Origin: Bacillota bacterium
Lineage (GTDB): Bacteria; Bacillota; Clostridia; Acetivibrionales; DTU013
Reading direction: 5' to 3'
Assembly (NCBI GenBank): GCA_023411715.1
Contig: JAEYOM010000029.1
Coordinates: 1 to 31,921 of the forward strand
DNA length: 31,921 nt
A program made the translations under genes and the position numbers. Shown here piece after piece: positions 23,018-31,001 of the stretch (the first letter of the stretch is position 1; the number at the start of each line of letters is the position of its first letter). Below the pieces are notes generated by a model. It had not been told where the DNA came from and did no database searches. It worked only from the letters and a program-made list of their open reading frames with translations.

Positions 23018-24139
23018 ATGAGCTTTATTAAGGGCATGGATATTTCCTCGCTTAGCGAGTTGGAAAAATTGGGCGTTACATACTATGATAACGGAACCGA
23101 ACGGGATTTGTTCGAAATTCTCAAAAATTACGGCGTCAACATGATTCGTCTACGGCTATGGCACGACCCCTATGATGAGCACGCGAACCCTTACGGCGGC
23201 GGAACGAATGATTTTGAAACGACGGCTGCGCTGGCTGAAAGAGCGATAAACCAAGGAATGGGGGTTTTACTGGATTTTCATTACAGCGATTTCTGGACCG
23301 ACCCCGCGAAACAGACCAAGCCCAAAGAATGGCAGGGTCTAAGTGAAGCGGAACTGGAGCAGAAGGTTTACAGCTATACCTACGACGTACTGACAAAGCT
23401 CAAAAAACGCGGACTTGTGCCGGAAATGGTGCAGGCAGGAAATGAACTGACGAACGGCCTGCTTTGGCCGGATGGCCATCAAACAAACCGAACCGGGATG
23501 GTCCGGCTGCTCCGCAGCGGTATCGCGGCCATCCGCGACGTTGACAGAAGCATCCGTGTGATTCTGCACCTTGATAACGGCGGGAACAATTCTCTGTATC
23601 GGGACTGGTTCGATGCCGCCGAAAGAGAACAGTTGGATTATGATATTATCGGGCTTTCCTATTACCCTTATTGGCACGGAACTCTGAAGGAATTTGAATA
23701 CAATCTTGCCGACATTGGCACGGCATACGGAAAAGATCTGCTGGTTGTTGAGACTTCCTATGGATACACGCTGGAACAGTTTGCGAGCGCAGCGATGGCT
23801 TTTTCCGGAGAGCTTGCGAAAATTGCTCCCTATTCCGCCACGCCACAAGGTCAATGGCAATTTATGAATGACCTGATGCGGACGATTTCAGGCGTACCGA
23901 ACCACAGGGGTCTTGGTTTTATCTATTGGGAACCGGCCTGGATCAACGTCAAAGGCACGACCTGGGCGACGGACGCGGGACGGAAATATCTGGACAATTC
24001 GTTTGCGGGCGGAAATTCCTGGGCAAACCAGGCGTTGTTCGATCGCGATGGAAACGCGTTGCCGGCTTTATCCGCTATCCGCGATTTCGGCGCCCTGCCG
24101 GCTGAGAAAGGAGGAGAGAGCGGAAATGCCATAGGATAG
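23018..24139 (+). CDS. GH53 endo-beta-1,4-galactanase without signal peptide
   Basis: A 373-residue glycoside hydrolase family 53 enzyme. Motifs: KGMDISSLSELE at the N-terminus, NMIRLRLWHDPY, LLDFHYSDFWTDP, the acid/base Glu143 in QAGNELTNG, LSYYPYWHG, and the nucleophile Glu245 in LLVVETSYG. It cleaves beta-1,4-galactan chains of type I arabinogalactan. The protein starts directly with the catalytic domain; no signal peptide is encoded and no alternative upstream start with one exists. It should therefore act in the cytoplasm on imported galacto-oligosaccharides, unlike secreted GanB of Bacillus. AGGAGG lies 11 nt before the ATG. First gene of the operon. Confidence 0.93.
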   Translation: MSFIKGMDISSLSELEKLGVTYYDNGTERDLFEILKNYGVNMIRLRLWHDPYDEHANPYGGGTNDFETTAALAERAINQGMGVLLDFHYSDFWTDPAKQTKPKEWQGLSEAELEQKVYSYTYDVLTKLKKRGLVPEMVQAGNELTNGLLWPDGHQTNRTGMVRLLRSGIAAIRDVDRSIRVILHLDNGGNNSLYRDWFDAAEREQLDYDIIGLSYYPYWHGTLKEFEYNLADIGTAYGKDLLVVETSYGYTLEQFASAAMAFSGELAKIAPYSATPQGQWQFMNDLMRTISGVPNHRGLGFIYWEPAWINVKGTTWATDAGRKYLDNSFAGGNSWANQALFDRDGNALPALSAIRDFGALPAEKGGESGNAIG

Positions 24140-24192
24140 TTAGATTGGGAGCAGTCTATTCACACAATAATAATTTTGGAAGGAGAAATATA

Positions 24193-25461
24193 ATGAACAG
24201 CATGCTAAAAAGAACAGGTTCCGTTATTTTATCCATCCTTTTGACCCTTTCGATTGCCGCAGCCGGAACCGGCTGCGCGAAAACCCCGGTCAAAACAGAC
24301 TCTTTCCCGACGAGCTCTACCCAGACGGGCACGGCAAAGGCCCCGGTAAGCATCACGGTCTGGACAAATTTCCAGGCTGAGGTACCGACACTCCAGGAAT
24401 ATGCGAAGCAGTGGTCGGAAGCGACGGGGAACACCGCCACCGTCGTTCATCAGGACGCGGGCATTCAGGCGTTTACACAGGCGGCGAACAGCTCGAAGGG
24501 GCCCGATATTGTATACGGAACCCCGAATGATACCATGGCGACGTTTGTCTCGGCGAGCCTTGTTCAGGAAGTTCCCCAGAACACCATAACGGAGAGTGAG
24601 TATGCGAAGGCGGCCGTTCAGGCCTGCAAGGTGAACGGAAAGACCTATGGCGTTCCCATCGCGGTCGAAACGACGGCGCTCTTCTATAACACCGACAAGA
24701 TCAAAACGATCCCCCAGACATGGGACGAGCTGATTGAAACCGCCAAAACAAGCGGCGGCATTATGTTCGACCTGACGCAGATTTATTATGACTTAGGGTT
24801 CCTCCGTGCCGAAGGCGGCTATATTTTCAAAAACAACAGCGACGTATACGACACCAAGGATATCGGGCTTGGCAACGACGGCGCCATTAAGGCGTACACC
24901 TTCCTCAACAGCCTTGTAAACCAATATAAGTTCATTTCCTCGGACATCACGCAGGATATCGCACGCAGTAACTTCCAAAACGGAAAGACGGCCTTTTATA
25001 TCGGCGGGCCATGGGATATTTCAGGCCTCAAGACCGCCGGCACGAAATTTGCCGTGGCTCCGATGCCGAAATTCGACGGCCAGAATTTCGTTACTCCGGT
25101 CGGAACGCAGGTCGCGTTTGTCAGCAAAAAATCGCAAAAGCAGGATACGGCTTGGGATTTTATCAAGTATATGCTGGATAAATCCGCTCTGAAGCTATAT
25201 GATGTAGGTGCGCGGATTCCGGCAAAATTGGAATATCAGCAAAATGCCACGGTCAGCGGCGACCCGAATACAAAAGCGTTTGTGGAACAGATATCTGTCG
25301 GCGAACCGATGCCCACGACGGCGGAACTGGGGCAGGTCTGGACTCCTTATCAGAACAACCTCAAGCTGCTTCTGACCAAGAATATTACCGAAAAGCAGGC
25401 TGCTTCCAATATTGTTACACAGATTCAAAGCGGCATCGCCACCATGAATTCCGGAAAGTAA
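24193..25461 (+). CDS. sugar ABC transporter binding lipoprotein (galacto-oligosaccharide, GanS-like)
   Basis: A 422-residue family-1 solute-binding protein. Signal peptide with lipobox AGTGC near residue 29, so it is lipid-anchored outside the membrane. The mature part has the family features VWTNFQAEVPTLQEYAKQW, GIPIAVET-like VPIAVETTALFYN, WDELIETAK and FYIGGPWDISG. It would capture galactan fragments for the two permeases encoded next. The start at 24193 has AAGGAGA 7 nt upstream; an in-frame ATG at 24145 lacks one and would disrupt the signal peptide. Follows GH53 by 53 bp. Confidence 0.9.
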   Translation: MNSMLKRTGSVILSILLTLSIAAAGTGCAKTPVKTDSFPTSSTQTGTAKAPVSITVWTNFQAEVPTLQEYAKQWSEATGNTATVVHQDAGIQAFTQAANSSKGPDIVYGTPNDTMATFVSASLVQEVPQNTITESEYAKAAVQACKVNGKTYGVPIAVETTALFYNTDKIKTIPQTWDELIETAKTSGGIMFDLTQIYYDLGFLRAEGGYIFKNNSDVYDTKDIGLGNDGAIKAYTFLNSLVNQYKFISSDITQDIARSNFQNGKTAFYIGGPWDISGLKTAGTKFAVAPMPKFDGQNFVTPVGTQVAFVSKKSQKQDTAWDFIKYMLDKSALKLYDVGARIPAKLEYQQNATVSGDPNTKAFVEQISVGEPMPTTAELGQVWTPYQNNLKLLLTKNITEKQAASNIVTQIQSGIATMNSGK

Positions 25462-25478
25462 CTGTCTGATACTTTGTG

Positions 25479-25516
25479 AACTCCCTGCCGCCTGATGATT
25501 TTGACGGCGGGGAGTT
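25479..25516 (+). promoter_or_regulatory. intercistronic hairpin after the sugar-binding-protein gene
   Basis: AACTCCC ... CGCC pairs with GGCG ... GGGAGTT (11 bp with a small bulge) and is followed only by TTTCTC. It lies 18 bp past the stop and resembles the hairpins after malE genes that raise binding-protein mRNA relative to permease mRNA. Confidence 0.55.
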
Positions 25517-25575
25517 TCTCAAGCCCGGTTTACTGGCTGGCATCCCGGAACTTATCGGATTGAGGAGACATGCTC

Positions 25576-26493
25576 ATGTTTATTGGAAAAAGAAACCGGA
25601 ACAATCTGACGTCGGCGGCTTTTTTATCTCCGGCGCTGATCTCCATAACTGTTCTGACCCTTATTCCCATAATTTTTACAATTTACATCTCGATTACCAA
25701 TTACAATATGTATCATCTGGACGACCGGAGTTTCGTCGGCTTCAAAAACTATGTGGAACTGCTGGGCGGCGATTTGCGGAATGTGTTTTTTCCGGTATTT
25801 GAATGGACGCTGCTTTTTGCGACGCTCAGTACGCTCGGCGCTTACTGTATCGGCCTGATTCTGGCGATTCTTCTGAACAATCCCCAGATGAAAGAAACGA
25901 ACATATACCGCTCGATTTTAATTGTGCCGTGGGCGCTCCCTGCTACGATCGCCATCCTCTCCTGGCAGGGTCTACTGAACGAGCACTACGGCGGGATCAA
26001 CCAGCTGCTGGCGCTCGTGCATATTTCCGGCCTGCCGTGGATGACCGATGTATTTTGGGCGCGCGCGGGCATCCTGACGGTGAATTTTTGGCTGGGCTAC
26101 CCCTACATGATGAATGTCTGTCTGGGGGCGCTGCAGTCCATTCCGCCGGAGCTGTACGAATCGGCCTGCATCGACGGCGGGGGAAGATGGATGACCTTCC
26201 GGCGGATCACCTTTCCTTTGGTATCGCGCGCCACGCTTTCGCTGGTAATCGCGTCCTTCGCTATGAACTTCAACAATTTCGGTAATATCTACATGATTAC
26301 CCAAGGCAACCCACCGCGTGCCGACACGCAGTACGCGGGCTACACCGATATTCTCGCAAGCGCGGGCTACAAATTGACATCATGGTCCAACCGGTACGAC
26401 CTTTCCGCGGCTCTGAGCGTCGTGGTGTTCCTCATCGTAGGAGGGCTGACCCTGATGAGCATGAAGCTCTCGCATTCCTTTGAGGAGGATTAA
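25576..26493 (+). CDS. sugar ABC transporter permease, MalF/GanP type
   Basis: A 305-residue inner-membrane permease with six predicted helices. The EAA loop ESACIDGGGRWMTFRRITFP docks the ATPase, and WALPATIAILSWQGLLNE is typical of MalF-like proteins without the large extra loop of E. coli MalF. The ATG at 25576 is 8 nt after AGGAG; an ATG two codons upstream at 25570 is too close to that site. It pairs with the next gene to form the channel. It ends 1 bp before that gene starts. Confidence 0.92.
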   Translation: MFIGKRNRNNLTSAAFLSPALISITVLTLIPIIFTIYISITNYNMYHLDDRSFVGFKNYVELLGGDLRNVFFPVFEWTLLFATLSTLGAYCIGLILAILLNNPQMKETNIYRSILIVPWALPATIAILSWQGLLNEHYGGINQLLALVHISGLPWMTDVFWARAGILTVNFWLGYPYMMNVCLGALQSIPPELYESACIDGGGRWMTFRRITFPLVSRATLSLVIASFAMNFNNFGNIYMITQGNPPRADTQYAGYTDILASAGYKLTSWSNRYDLSAALSVVVFLIVGGLTLMSMKLSHSFEED

Positions 26494-26494
26494 A

Positions 26495-27391
26495 ATGGAA
26501 AATACAATGCAGAGGGCCGGTCAGAACAATCCGGCGGTTCGAACCCGAAAAGCCAAGAGCAGAAAGCAAAAAATGGGTCGGCGGTTTCTTTGGGCCAGCC
26601 GGGTCATTATCTGGGTTGCAATTCTCCTCGCGCTATTTCCGGCCGCGTGGATTGTAGTGTCCTCCTTTTCCAAAGGAGACAGCTTTTTCATGTCTTCGCT
26701 GATGCCCAAACAGCTAAGCATTGAAAACTACGCGGCGCTGTTTCAAAAGACCAACTTTGTGCTTTGGATCTTCAATTCCCTCGAGCTCTGCTTTTTTGTG
26801 GCTTTCCTTCAGCTTTTCCTGACGTCGACGGCAGCGTACGCTTTCGCGCGGATGCGCTTCCCCGGCCGAAAGTTAGGGCTGAAGTTTCTTCTGGTGCTTC
26901 AGGTTTTTCCCAGCAGCATGGCCATCGCAGGATATTTTATCCTCATCTACAAATTTAACCTGGTGGACAGCTTCTTTACGCTGGTTTTGATATTAGCGGG
27001 CGGAAGCGCCTTTAACATATGGCTGATGAAATCGTACATCGATGGAATCCCGCTGGAACTGGACGAAGCGGCATTTGTGGACGGCGCGGGAAACTGGCAG
27101 GTTTTCGGTAAAATTCTTCTGCCGCTGATGATGCCGGAGCTGGTTGTGATTTTTCTGTTTTCGTTCATCGCTTCCTACAGCGAATACGTGATCACGTCCA
27201 TCGTACTGCAATCCCCGGACAAATATACTCTTGCGCTGGGGCTCCAAACGTTTATTACCAACCAGTTCGCGGCGCACTGGACACTCTTTTCGGCGGCCTC
27301 CGTGCTTTCCTCGCTCCCCATTATGATTATTTTTATGCTATTGCAGAGATTCATCCAGGGCGGCCTCGCGGCCGGGGCTGTAAAGGGATGA
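26495..27391 (+). CDS. sugar ABC transporter permease, MalG/GanQ type
   Basis: A 298-residue permease with six helices and the EAA loop LDEAAFVDGAGNWQVFGKILLPL. The N-terminal ~30 residues are basic and rich in Arg/Lys, longer than usual before the first helix. The ATG at 26495 follows GAGGAGG with 7-nt spacing. No ATPase gene follows; carbohydrate importers of this subfamily commonly share one ATPase (MsmX/MsiK type) encoded elsewhere. Last gene of the galactan operon. Confidence 0.92.
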   Translation: MENTMQRAGQNNPAVRTRKAKSRKQKMGRRFLWASRVIIWVAILLALFPAAWIVVSSFSKGDSFFMSSLMPKQLSIENYAALFQKTNFVLWIFNSLELCFFVAFLQLFLTSTAAYAFARMRFPGRKLGLKFLLVLQVFPSSMAIAGYFILIYKFNLVDSFFTLVLILAGGSAFNIWLMKSYIDGIPLELDEAAFVDGAGNWQVFGKILLPLMMPELVVIFLFSFIASYSEYVITSIVLQSPDKYTLALGLQTFITNQFAAHWTLFSAASVLSSLPIMIIFMLLQRFIQGGLAAGAVKG

Positions 27392-27634
27392 GCGGATGGA
27401 AAATTAGAATTTGTGTGGGGCAAGCAGGGTTCGCCCGTGCTGCAAACGTAGTGGAATAACCTTGACCGTTCCCTACACTGAGCTAAGGTTTTATTTTCAG
27501 CAAACTTTGATTTGTTCGCGGTATGGATGGTCTTCGCGTCCCCCTTTTTCCATGGAAAAAGTCGTTTCCTTCGGAATCCCGGCGTTTTTCAACCCCGATT
27601 TTCTTTTGCTGTATATCCGCTCATGCCGCGGATC

Positions 27635-27664
27635 ACCCCCTTTCTGTATCGACAGAAAGGGGGT
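27635..27664 (+). terminator. terminator of the galactan operon
   Basis: ACCCCCTTTCTGT (27635-27647) and ACAGAAAGGGGGT (27652-27664) form a perfect 13-bp stem with a 4-nt loop; AAGTTTTC follows. It lies 244 bp past the last permease gene. Confidence 0.75.
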
Positions 27665-27720
27665 AAGTTTTCGCCTGTGACATCAGTAGTAGCGCCAAAT
27701 ACGGTAAACCCCCGCGTGCT

Positions 27721-27729
27721 TGCTATAAT
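27721..27729 (+). promoter_or_regulatory. extended -10 promoter for the 88-residue protein gene
   Basis: TGCTATAAT is a consensus -10 with TGN extension; no good -35 lies 17 bp upstream. The leader is about 85 nt. Confidence 0.5.
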
Positions 27730-27821
27730 ATGTCAGTTATATTTTAGCATACTTAAATAATTACTAATATCGTAGCGGTGCAGTCTTGCATAATAAAACA
27801 GATAGACCGGAGGATAACGGA

Positions 27822-28088
27822 ATGAGCAAAATCAACGAAGCGATCAACAGGATAAGAAACCTCGAATGTCCTACAGGCGACCTCGAAAACAGGGTCACGG
27901 AAATACTGCTGGATCACGGGGTCGCAAATTACAACCAGGTAAATATCAAGAGGGACAACAAACTGGGCAGTGACGACGCGCAGGCATACCGCGTCAAAAT
28001 AGCCAACGAAGGAGAATCGTTCGTGGTATTGGCAAAATCGGGTTATGACGATTACGTCGTCAAGGTCACCGACGCCTACCGGACATAA
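27822..28088 (+). CDS. small conserved-looking protein of unknown function
   Basis: An 88-residue soluble protein with no signal peptide. Residues 1-40 are amphipathic helix with charged residues (INEAINRIRNLE, ENRVTEILLDHGV); residues 45-88 alternate strands (QAYRVKIANEGESFVVLAK, YDDYVVKVTDAYR), giving an alpha-then-beta pattern. GGAGG 8 nt before the ATG and its own extended -10 promoter show that it is a real gene. Arg codons are of the AGG type seen outside the galactan locus, so it belongs to the resident chromosome. Function not recognised. Confidence 0.7.
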   Translation: MSKINEAINRIRNLECPTGDLENRVTEILLDHGVANYNQVNIKRDNKLGSDDAQAYRVKIANEGESFVVLAKSGYDDYVVKVTDAYRT

Positions 28089-28151
28089 CAAAAAACAGAA
28101 CCAATCAAATACGGAATGGAAACGGTAAAGATGTAATTATCAGCGCCGTCT

Positions 28152-29624
28152 TCACGCGCTTTGCTGCCGGTCGGCATTTTCACCCGACGGACCTGTGACA
28201 GCGCCGGCGGATACTATGTTCTGCGCCCAATAGCCCGTTCGTACGACGATAATACCGATCAGAGCCTTGACGGCGTCGGTGATATAGCTTAAGGGATAAA
28301 GAATGTAAATATCAAGCTTTGTAAAGTGGGTGAGCACATATGCATACGGTACTGCGACCGCCCAGGAATACGCGCTGTCGAATAGGAAGGTCATGAAGGT
28401 TTTGCCTCCTGAACGGATGGCAAAGTAACAGCAGTGCGTCATGGCATTAAACGACATGTACAGCGCGCTTGTCAGCATAAAATATGTAGCGAGCCTGCGG
28501 ACGTCATCGGTGGTATTGTAGATGCGGGGAATAACTGGCGACACCGCCGCAAGCGCCCCTCCGATAACAATACAGGTGCATATGCTGAAGAATACCAGCT
28601 TCCAAACATATGCCCTGGCGCGGGGAATATCCCCGGCTCCCAGAGCCTGCCCAACCATTACGGCGACAGCGACTCCCATCGATATGAAAACGACGTTGAA
28701 CAGATTCACGATAGTACTCGATATATTGAGGCCCGCCACCACATTAAGACCGCGTGTGGAGAATATCTGGGTCATAGTGGTCACTCCAAGAGACCAGAGC
28801 AGTTCGTTGGCCAGCAGCGGCATCCCTTTTTTGAAAATATTCAGTGCAAGCTTGCCCGGTACTTTAAGTGACCGGTACATACCGACGATGAACGGGAACT
28901 TTTCGGTATGACGATGGGTATATATGACGATGATCGCAAGCTCAACATAACGTGAAATGACTGTGGCAATTGCGGCGCCGACAACACCGAGCACGGGGAA
29001 GCCTAGCTTCCCGAATATCAAAACATAATTGAGGCAGAGATTCGTGAAGACCGCAGCTATACTTGCCTTCATGGGCAGCACGGTCTCTCCCGTCTCGCGC
29101 AGAGTGCTGCTGTATACCTGGGACAGCGCAAATGGAAGCAGTCCCCAAAGCATCACTTTCAGGTAGGAACGGCCATAATCGAGCATTGCAGCCGCATCAG
29201 CCGCATTGCCTTCGCCTGTGAGATATAGAGAGATCAGCGTTTTGCCGCCCGCAAGGAGGACCGTGACCGCGGCCGCTAATATGACGGCTGCCGTCCAGAG
29301 CTTGAAGCGGAACGTATGGCGAAGCCCTTCGTTATCTCCTGCGCCGTAGAATTGTGCACCGAATATACCCGGACCGGACAGTCCGCCAAAAATGGTCAGA
29401 TTGAACACGAACAGCAGCTGGTTCGCTATCGCGACGCCTGACATCTGCACCGTGCCTACCTGCCCTACCATGATGTTGTCAAGCAGGTTAACGAAATTTG
29501 AGATCATGTTTTGAACTATGATAGGCAAAACCAGTGCAAATACTGTTTTATAAAATGCGCGGTCGCCTATGAAAGTGCGCCGGAACCTTCCCAGTGCACC
29601 GGCCGGCGCGGATATCCGAACCAT
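28152..29624 (-). CDS. MATE-family multidrug/sodium antiporter
   Basis: A 490-residue transporter with twelve predicted helices in two homologous halves. Typical features: VLPIIVQNMISNFVNLLDNIMVGQVGTVQMSGVAIANQ in helices 1-2 and VGQALGAGDIPRARAYVWK in the second half. MATE proteins export cationic drugs or metabolites in exchange for Na+ or H+. The ATG at 29624 follows GGAGG by 8 nt; the TTG five codons upstream overlaps that site and is rejected. It converges on the 88-residue gene and diverges from the AEC gene. Confidence 0.93.
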   Translation of the reverse strand: MVRISAPAGALGRFRRTFIGDRAFYKTVFALVLPIIVQNMISNFVNLLDNIMVGQVGTVQMSGVAIANQLLFVFNLTIFGGLSGPGIFGAQFYGAGDNEGLRHTFRFKLWTAAVILAAAVTVLLAGGKTLISLYLTGEGNAADAAAMLDYGRSYLKVMLWGLLPFALSQVYSSTLRETGETVLPMKASIAAVFTNLCLNYVLIFGKLGFPVLGVVGAAIATVISRYVELAIIVIYTHRHTEKFPFIVGMYRSLKVPGKLALNIFKKGMPLLANELLWSLGVTTMTQIFSTRGLNVVAGLNISSTIVNLFNVVFISMGVAVAVMVGQALGAGDIPRARAYVWKLVFFSICTCIVIGGALAAVSPVIPRIYNTTDDVRRLATYFMLTSALYMSFNAMTHCCYFAIRSGGKTFMTFLFDSAYSWAVAVPYAYVLTHFTKLDIYILYPLSYITDAVKALIGIIVVRTGYWAQNIVSAGAVTGPSGENADRQQSA

Positions 29625-29673
29625 ATTCTGTTCCTCCAAAAGGCCTTATTTATCTGTTGCGTATCGTAGAACG

Positions 29674-29702
29674 ATTGTAGCATATGACCGTTCAGAAGTC
29701 CA
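29674..29702 (-). promoter_or_regulatory. predicted promoter of the MATE gene
   Basis: On the minus strand -35 TGGACT (29702-29697) and -10 TACAAT (29679-29674), preceded by TGC, are spaced 17 bp. A second extended -10 (TGGTATAAT, 29810-29805) lies further upstream on the same strand and could add a longer transcript. Confidence 0.5.
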
Positions 29703-29852
29703 GATTTATACGTATCCGCTGAAATAAATCGTCAGGTCGGCATATCTCCTTATCTCTGATCAAATTTATCCTGGCTGCCTTCCTCCGCCGGAGCATTGTA
29801 GGGTATTATACCACGTCATATGTTAAATTGTTTTCTTAATCCAAATTTTGAT

Positions 29853-29881
29853 TTGCCTGTTTACCGGCGCTATTGTATACT
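29853..29881 (+). promoter_or_regulatory. predicted promoter of the AEC transporter gene
   Basis: TTGCCT (29853-29858) and TATACT (29876-29881) are spaced 17 bp; the leader is about 30 nt. Confidence 0.6.
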
Positions 29882-29898
29882 AAGCATATTATTCATAC

Positions 29899-29938
29899 GG
29901 TCATAAGCGAGGTCATAAATTGCAAATCACGGTCATAA
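29899..29938. repeat. three GGTCATAA repeats around the AEC start codon
   Basis: GGTCATAA occurs at 29899-29906, 29911-29918 and 29931-29938. The related ACGGTCATA occurs once more on the minus strand inside the MATE promoter (29683-29691). Shared half-sites in a divergent region suggest a common regulator, unproven. Confidence 0.4.
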
Positions 29939-30825
29939 ACCAGGTAACCATCCTTTTCATTATTATGTGGATCGGTTTTATTGCGAAAAAGAAGAACATA
30001 ATAGATGACGCATCGGGTAAAAAGCTTTCGGAACTGCTGCTGATGGTTACCACACCCGCAATGATCCTGTCTTCCTTTCAGTTCGATTATTCCAGCGAGA
30101 TGCTGAAAAATGTCGTTCATATTCTGTTGTTTGCATTCGCGGCCCATATTATATCGCTTTTGCTCGGCATATTGCTTTACCGCAGATATCCGGAAAATAT
30201 CAAAAAAGTCTTAACGTTCATAACGGTATTCTCAAACTGTGGATTTATGGGGTTCCCGCTGCTGGAGAGCCTGTACGGGAAAACAGGGGTATTCTACGGT
30301 TCTATTTATATCGCGGTATACAATCTGTTTGTATGGACGGCAGGAGTAATGATATTCAGCGGTGAAAAAGGCTTTAAAAGCATAAGGAAAGCCATGGTCA
30401 ACCCCGGAACAATCGCAGTATTCATAGGGATGTTCCTGTTTCTTTCTTCGCTGAAGCTGCCTTACCCGGTGGCAAAAGCCCTCGATATGACAGGCGCCAT
30501 GACTGCCCCTCTTGGGATGCTGATTCTGGGGTCCATACTGGCGGGAGTAGATTTTAAAAGCCTTTTTTCGGGGTTCCCGCTGTATTATGGCATATTGGTG
30601 AGAAATATTATCCTGCCTTTGGCGACAGTGGCTATTCTTAAAGCCCTGGGCTTCAACGGCGTGGTCTTCGGCGTTTGCGTAAGCGTGATAGCGATGCCCG
30701 CAGGCGTGAACACGCCTATCTTTGCGGAGCTCTACGGCGGCGATTCCCTCTTTGCCTCAAAGATAGTAGCCTTCTCCACTCTGTTCTCGACCATATCCAT
30801 ACCGTTGGTCTTGATGCTGGTATAA
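29920..30825 (+). CDS. AEC (auxin efflux carrier) family transporter
   Basis: A 301-residue membrane protein with eight to ten helices. The first half has GKKLSELLLMVTTPAMILSSF and the second TAPLGMLILGSILAG and AMPAGVNTPIFAELYGGD, the bacterial AEC signatures. Members move organic acids or amino-acid-related anions such as malate and malonate. The start is a TTG with GAGGT 7 nt upstream; no ATG in frame gives the complete first helix. Expressed from its own promoter, divergent from MATE. Confidence 0.9.
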   Translation: MQITVINQVTILFIIMWIGFIAKKKNIIDDASGKKLSELLLMVTTPAMILSSFQFDYSSEMLKNVVHILLFAFAAHIISLLLGILLYRRYPENIKKVLTFITVFSNCGFMGFPLLESLYGKTGVFYGSIYIAVYNLFVWTAGVMIFSGEKGFKSIRKAMVNPGTIAVFIGMFLFLSSLKLPYPVAKALDMTGAMTAPLGMLILGSILAGVDFKSLFSGFPLYYGILVRNIILPLATVAILKALGFNGVVFGVCVSVIAMPAGVNTPIFAELYGGDSLFASKIVAFSTLFSTISIPLVLMLV

Positions 30826-30836
30826 TAAACTTCTCA

Positions 30837-30865
30837 TTGTTGAAATTCAAAAAAATGATTATAAT
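30837..30865 (+). promoter_or_regulatory. predicted promoter of pfkA
   Basis: TTGTTG (30837-30842) and TATAAT (30860-30865) are spaced 17 bp. The -10 lies within a perfect 14-bp palindrome. The leader would be about 130 nt. Confidence 0.5.
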
Positions 30866-30880
30866 CATAATAATATTATT
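30855..30880. promoter_or_regulatory. two abutting perfect palindromes over the pfkA -10
   Basis: ATGATTATAATCAT (30855-30868) and AATAATATTATT (30869-30880) are each perfectly symmetric and adjoin without a gap. They cover the predicted -10 and start site, the position of a repressor site. The region is AT-rich, which raises the chance of coincidence. Confidence 0.35.
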
Positions 30881-31001
30881 TTGTAGAAATTAAGTAATAC
30901 ATGACGGAATATGAAATCATATTAGTTGTTACATAATCAATGTGACTTTATTGTCGTAATGTGGTTAATATTGAAGATTGATAAGCACAGGAGGCATTTA
31001 A

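Larger units (their letters stand above)
27392..27821. other. 430-bp non-coding region after the galactan operon
   Basis: No frame here looks like protein. It holds an 18-bp perfect palindrome at 27544-27561 (CTTTTTCCATGGAAAAAG), the operon terminator at 27635-27664 and the promoter of the next gene. The first 150 bp show nothing recognisable apart from a 6-bp AACCTT/AAGGTT pair before TTTATTTT. Confidence 0.5.

Noticed and set aside
25476..26285. Long plus-strand frames overlapping the MalF-type permease gene
   Set aside because: Wrong frame, basic Arg/Ala/Gly-rich composition, and the overlapping permease is clear.
27411..27680. 89-codon frame after the galactan operon
   Set aside because: No ribosome site, composition unlike protein, runs through the terminator stem.
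30855..30880. Fur or PerR box upstream of pfkA
   Set aside because: Hexamers are only loosely like the consensus and AT-richness makes chance matches likely; kept as an unassigned palindrome pair.
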